This document shows, one piece after another, positions 62,257 through 64,000 of a DNA stretch of 64,000 nt. The notes beneath the pieces are model-generated. The model had not been told where the DNA came from, ran no database searches, and saw nothing but the letters and a program-made list of their open reading frames with translations. Positions within the stretch are counted from its first letter, which is position 1; each line of letters begins with the position of its first letter. Position numbers and translations under genes: made by a program. The stretch is from a virus. Where the stretch lies: the IMG/VR virus record IMGVR_UViG_3300031707_000005, positions 1-64,000 of that record. The stretch is one strand, 5' to 3'.

Positions 62257-63711
62257 TCACCATCCGTGATTGACAGAAGCTATCCTCGCAGCAATTCCGA
62301 GAATGGATGCCTGTCGAGAGCTAGCAGTTTCTTGCTTACGCTTCTCTCTAAGACTCTTCGTTGTCTTAGCTGAACCTTCAGGGTTCTCACTTGATGGGAT
62401 AGTATCAACGTCAATCCCCTGTCCCTTGAGTTTTTTAACAAGAGACTCGTAGGTCTTCTTATCCTTATCAGAGATCGTCCCTTGTTCAGTTTCCCATTTA
62501 AGGCGAGAAATTTTTCGCTCATCAATACCGCGTTGATAGGACTCTTTCTCGGATTCTTTCTTCATTTCAAGGGCTTCAACATCACCCTCAGTTGTATCAC
62601 TAAAGAAAGTGTCGTAAAGAACCTGTTGTTGTGCGGGAGATAGAACGTTCTCAACGAAATCTGTTATCTTAGTGAGAAGCTTTTTTCTCGTATCTCCAAC
62701 AAATCCGGACCAACGCTTTTCATTCTTCTCAACAATGGCTTTTCCAGCCTCGGATTCAGAAAGCTTTTCTTTAAGCTTCGAGGCTTGTTTCATATTCTCT
62801 TTAATATCAGAACCGAAGCCACCTTCGTCTTCATAAAAGATGAGATCAAAAAGAGCAACTTCTTCCGGAGAAAAAGTCTCACGAAGATTCGGAACTTCGT
62901 CTTCGAGCAAATCCATGAATTCTTTAATAGCAGCTTGATCATCAAGCGCACGGCCTAAAGAACTCTCCGGATTGGTCGGCATTCTGCCTTCACCACCAGA
63001 AGGATCCCCACCTTCTTCACCTCTAGTCCCGAACGCTTCATCAATACTCTTAGTCTTTTGACTTTTCCAACCAGCCTTCGGGATAGGCTTAATGGTCGAA
63101 ATATCGGTACCATCATACTCGAGGGTTTCCTCGAGTTGTTTCATTCGCTTGTCGTCATCAGGGCCCCATTTTTTAATATGGGTCTTACCTTCGTCTGTAT
63201 CAAGAAGACGAGATTTTTGTTTCCCATCACCAACAAGATTCTGATTCTGTTTTCTGAAAAGAAGTTCGCCGTACTCTTCAGCCGGGTCTTTCTTTGATCT
63301 AAAACGAGACATCGACTGAGACATGGCAGTCGTTTTAACGTTATTTAATATATTATTGAGAGCCTGTTTCCATGTTTTGGCTCCCGGGGAGCCTTTTTTC
63401 GTAGGACCACGGAAGTCAAATTCCGGTCTGTCCTTCCGACCAACGATCTTAATCATGAAGTTTTGAACGGCGTCTAAAGCCTCTGCATAGTCTCCCTGCA
63501 GTTCCTTTTTGGCCTTACTGACCATCATATTACCGATCTGAGTGCCGTTCAGGTCTATTTCCCCGGCTTGATCAGGGTACTGACGTTTCAGAATTTCAAG
63601 GATATGCCGTCCTAGAGATGTCTCTATGTCTGCAGCAAGACGCAGCATAGCATAAATCAAACGGACTGACGCAGATATATGGGTATTGGCGACTTTAGTG
63701 GTCATCGCCAT
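62257..63711 (-). CDS. Helical protein with weak sigma region 2-like part
   Basis: A 484-residue protein from ATG 63711. Residues ~75-140 (YAEALDAVQNFMIKIVGRKD, TWKQALNNILNNVKTTAMSQ) weakly resemble sigma region 2. A long charged helical middle and an acidic patch (LLEDEVPNLRETFSPEEVAL) follow. The last residues are ASILGIAARIASVNHGW, the Arg-hydrophobic-Ala-Ser motif. The last feature argues for a virion protein, the first for a transcription link. I do not choose between them. Confidence 0.55.
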   Translation of the reverse strand: MAMTTKVANTHISASVRLIYAMLRLAADIETSLGRHILEILKRQYPDQAGEIDLNGTQIGNMMVSKAKKELQGDYAEALDAVQNFMIKIVGRKDRPEFDFRGPTKKGSPGAKTWKQALNNILNNVKTTAMSQSMSRFRSKKDPAEEYGELLFRKQNQNLVGDGKQKSRLLDTDEGKTHIKKWGPDDDKRMKQLEETLEYDGTDISTIKPIPKAGWKSQKTKSIDEAFGTRGEEGGDPSGGEGRMPTNPESSLGRALDDQAAIKEFMDLLEDEVPNLRETFSPEEVALFDLIFYEDEGGFGSDIKENMKQASKLKEKLSESEAGKAIVEKNEKRWSGFVGDTRKKLLTKITDFVENVLSPAQQQVLYDTFFSDTTEGDVEALEMKKESEKESYQRGIDERKISRLKWETEQGTISDKDKKTYESLVKKLKGQGIDVDTIPSSENPEGSAKTTKSLREKRKQETASSRQASILGIAARIASVNHGW

Positions 63712-63733
63712 GAATAGGGCACAAAGGGCTTAT

Positions 63734-64000
63734 TCAGTTGGAATATACGTCGGAAGTAGAACTAAGGATGGACGCACGGTTAATGGCGGATAGAACACGG
63801 TCTTCCGACATACCATAACGTAAAGAAACCTCAGAAACGCTGAATCCAGACATACGTAAAAAGTCAAAGAAATATGCACGAGCAATGATAGCAGAACCAA
63901 GACATACTCGCGGAGATAACATGTCGGAGACAGAACAACCATATCTCTCCGATATTTTAGATGCCATTGCCGTAATTATATCCGGACCGGCCCCACCGGC
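63734..64000 (-). CDS. DnaA domain IV-like DNA-binding protein (5' end outside window)
   Basis: The minus-strand frame is open to the window edge. MASKISERYGCSVSDMLSPR, then ARAYFFDFLRMSGFSVSEVS and MSEDRVLSAIN fit the DnaA C-terminal domain pattern (helix-turn-helix with the Arg-containing box). The ATG at 63967 has no ribosome binding site and similar residues continue upstream, so the true start is probably outside. It may bind a phage origin or act as a regulator. Confidence 0.5.
   Translation of the reverse strand, partial: AGGAGPDIITAMASKISERYGCSVSDMLSPRVCLGSAIIARAYFFDFLRMSGFSVSEVSLRYGMSEDRVLSAINRASILSSTSDVYSN

Noticed and set aside
1-64000. Global stop-codon recoding, prompted by the TAG readthrough frame and the release factor
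   Set aside because: TAA, TAG and TGA all end confident genes in the window, often right before the next start, so no single stop codon is reassigned throughout.

Overview
The window reads as about 64 kb of a large tailed-phage (Caudoviricetes, myovirus- or siphovirus-like) genome. Nearly all genes lie on the minus strand, tightly packed with ATGA, TGATG or TAATG overlaps. A complete head-packaging set is present (terminase large subunit, portal, capsid maturation protein, major capsid protein), together with a large replication, repair and nucleotide-metabolism set. I see no integrase, repressor, rRNA or recognisable tRNA. The host is probably a member of the Myxococcota or a relative. Two adjacent genes at 10.2-12.5 kb encode a Kelch lipoprotein with Asp-Ser-Gly spacers and a Cys-rich CGGxC...NCGxCG module, and a TPR protein with a signal peptide and a C-terminal membrane helix. 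Both architectures are typical of that phylum. The host call is an inference.

Layout from left to right (minus strand unless stated): 1-9.1 kb, virion surface and tail proteins (collagen-like fibre, duplicated beta-sandwich protein, several unassigned structural proteins, a zinc-ribbon protein and a SWIM-finger protein). 9.2-16.5 kb, an accessory region with mixed strands: a 2H phosphoesterase (+), the myxobacterial-type secreted pair, a peptide-chain release factor with a prfB-style +1 frameshift, a pair of direct repeats, small plus-strand genes and a truncated HNH-type gene. 16.5-38 kb, head module: major capsid, decoration candidate, Gln-rich scaffold candidate, intein-containing maturation protein, internal or structural proteins, portal, terminase, and a three-repeat Cys protein. 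38-38.8 kb, a protein with two sigma region 4 domains. 39-53 kb, replication and recombination: 5'-3' exonuclease, NusG-like factor, DnaX, a degenerate PhageMetallopep-like protein, TOPRIM primase, a Rad50 C-terminal half, a candidate sliding clamp, Cas4/RecB nuclease, SbcD, RecD2 and the C-terminal half of NAD ligase. 53.7-55 kb, the N-terminal half of NAD ligase on the opposite strand. 55-61.6 kb, hypoxanthine phosphoribosyltransferase, class II ribonucleotide reductase with an intein, and clamp-loader delta and delta'. 61.5-64 kb, small zinc-ribbon proteins, a structural protein and a DnaA-domain-IV-like fragment.

How the genes fit together: DnaX, delta, delta' and a clamp-like protein suggest that the phage builds its own bacterial-type polymerase III processivity machinery. 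This would be served by its own primase, flap exonuclease, ligase (split into two polypeptides on opposite strands) and nucleotide supply (NrdJ, Hpt). Two genes need protein splicing. One gene needs a programmed ribosomal frameshift.

Most unusual observations: (1) a phage release factor whose reading frame is joined by a CTT-TGA-C site behind a Shine-Dalgarno-like element, in a protein that otherwise looks RF1-like; (2) a NAD ligase split across strands; (3) a bacterial-type clamp-loader set; (4) a short Arg/Lys-hydrophobic-Ala-Ser motif recurring near the ends of many presumed virion proteins; (5) a three-copy Cys-domain protein in the packaging cluster; (6) myxobacterial-type secreted proteins carried as cargo.
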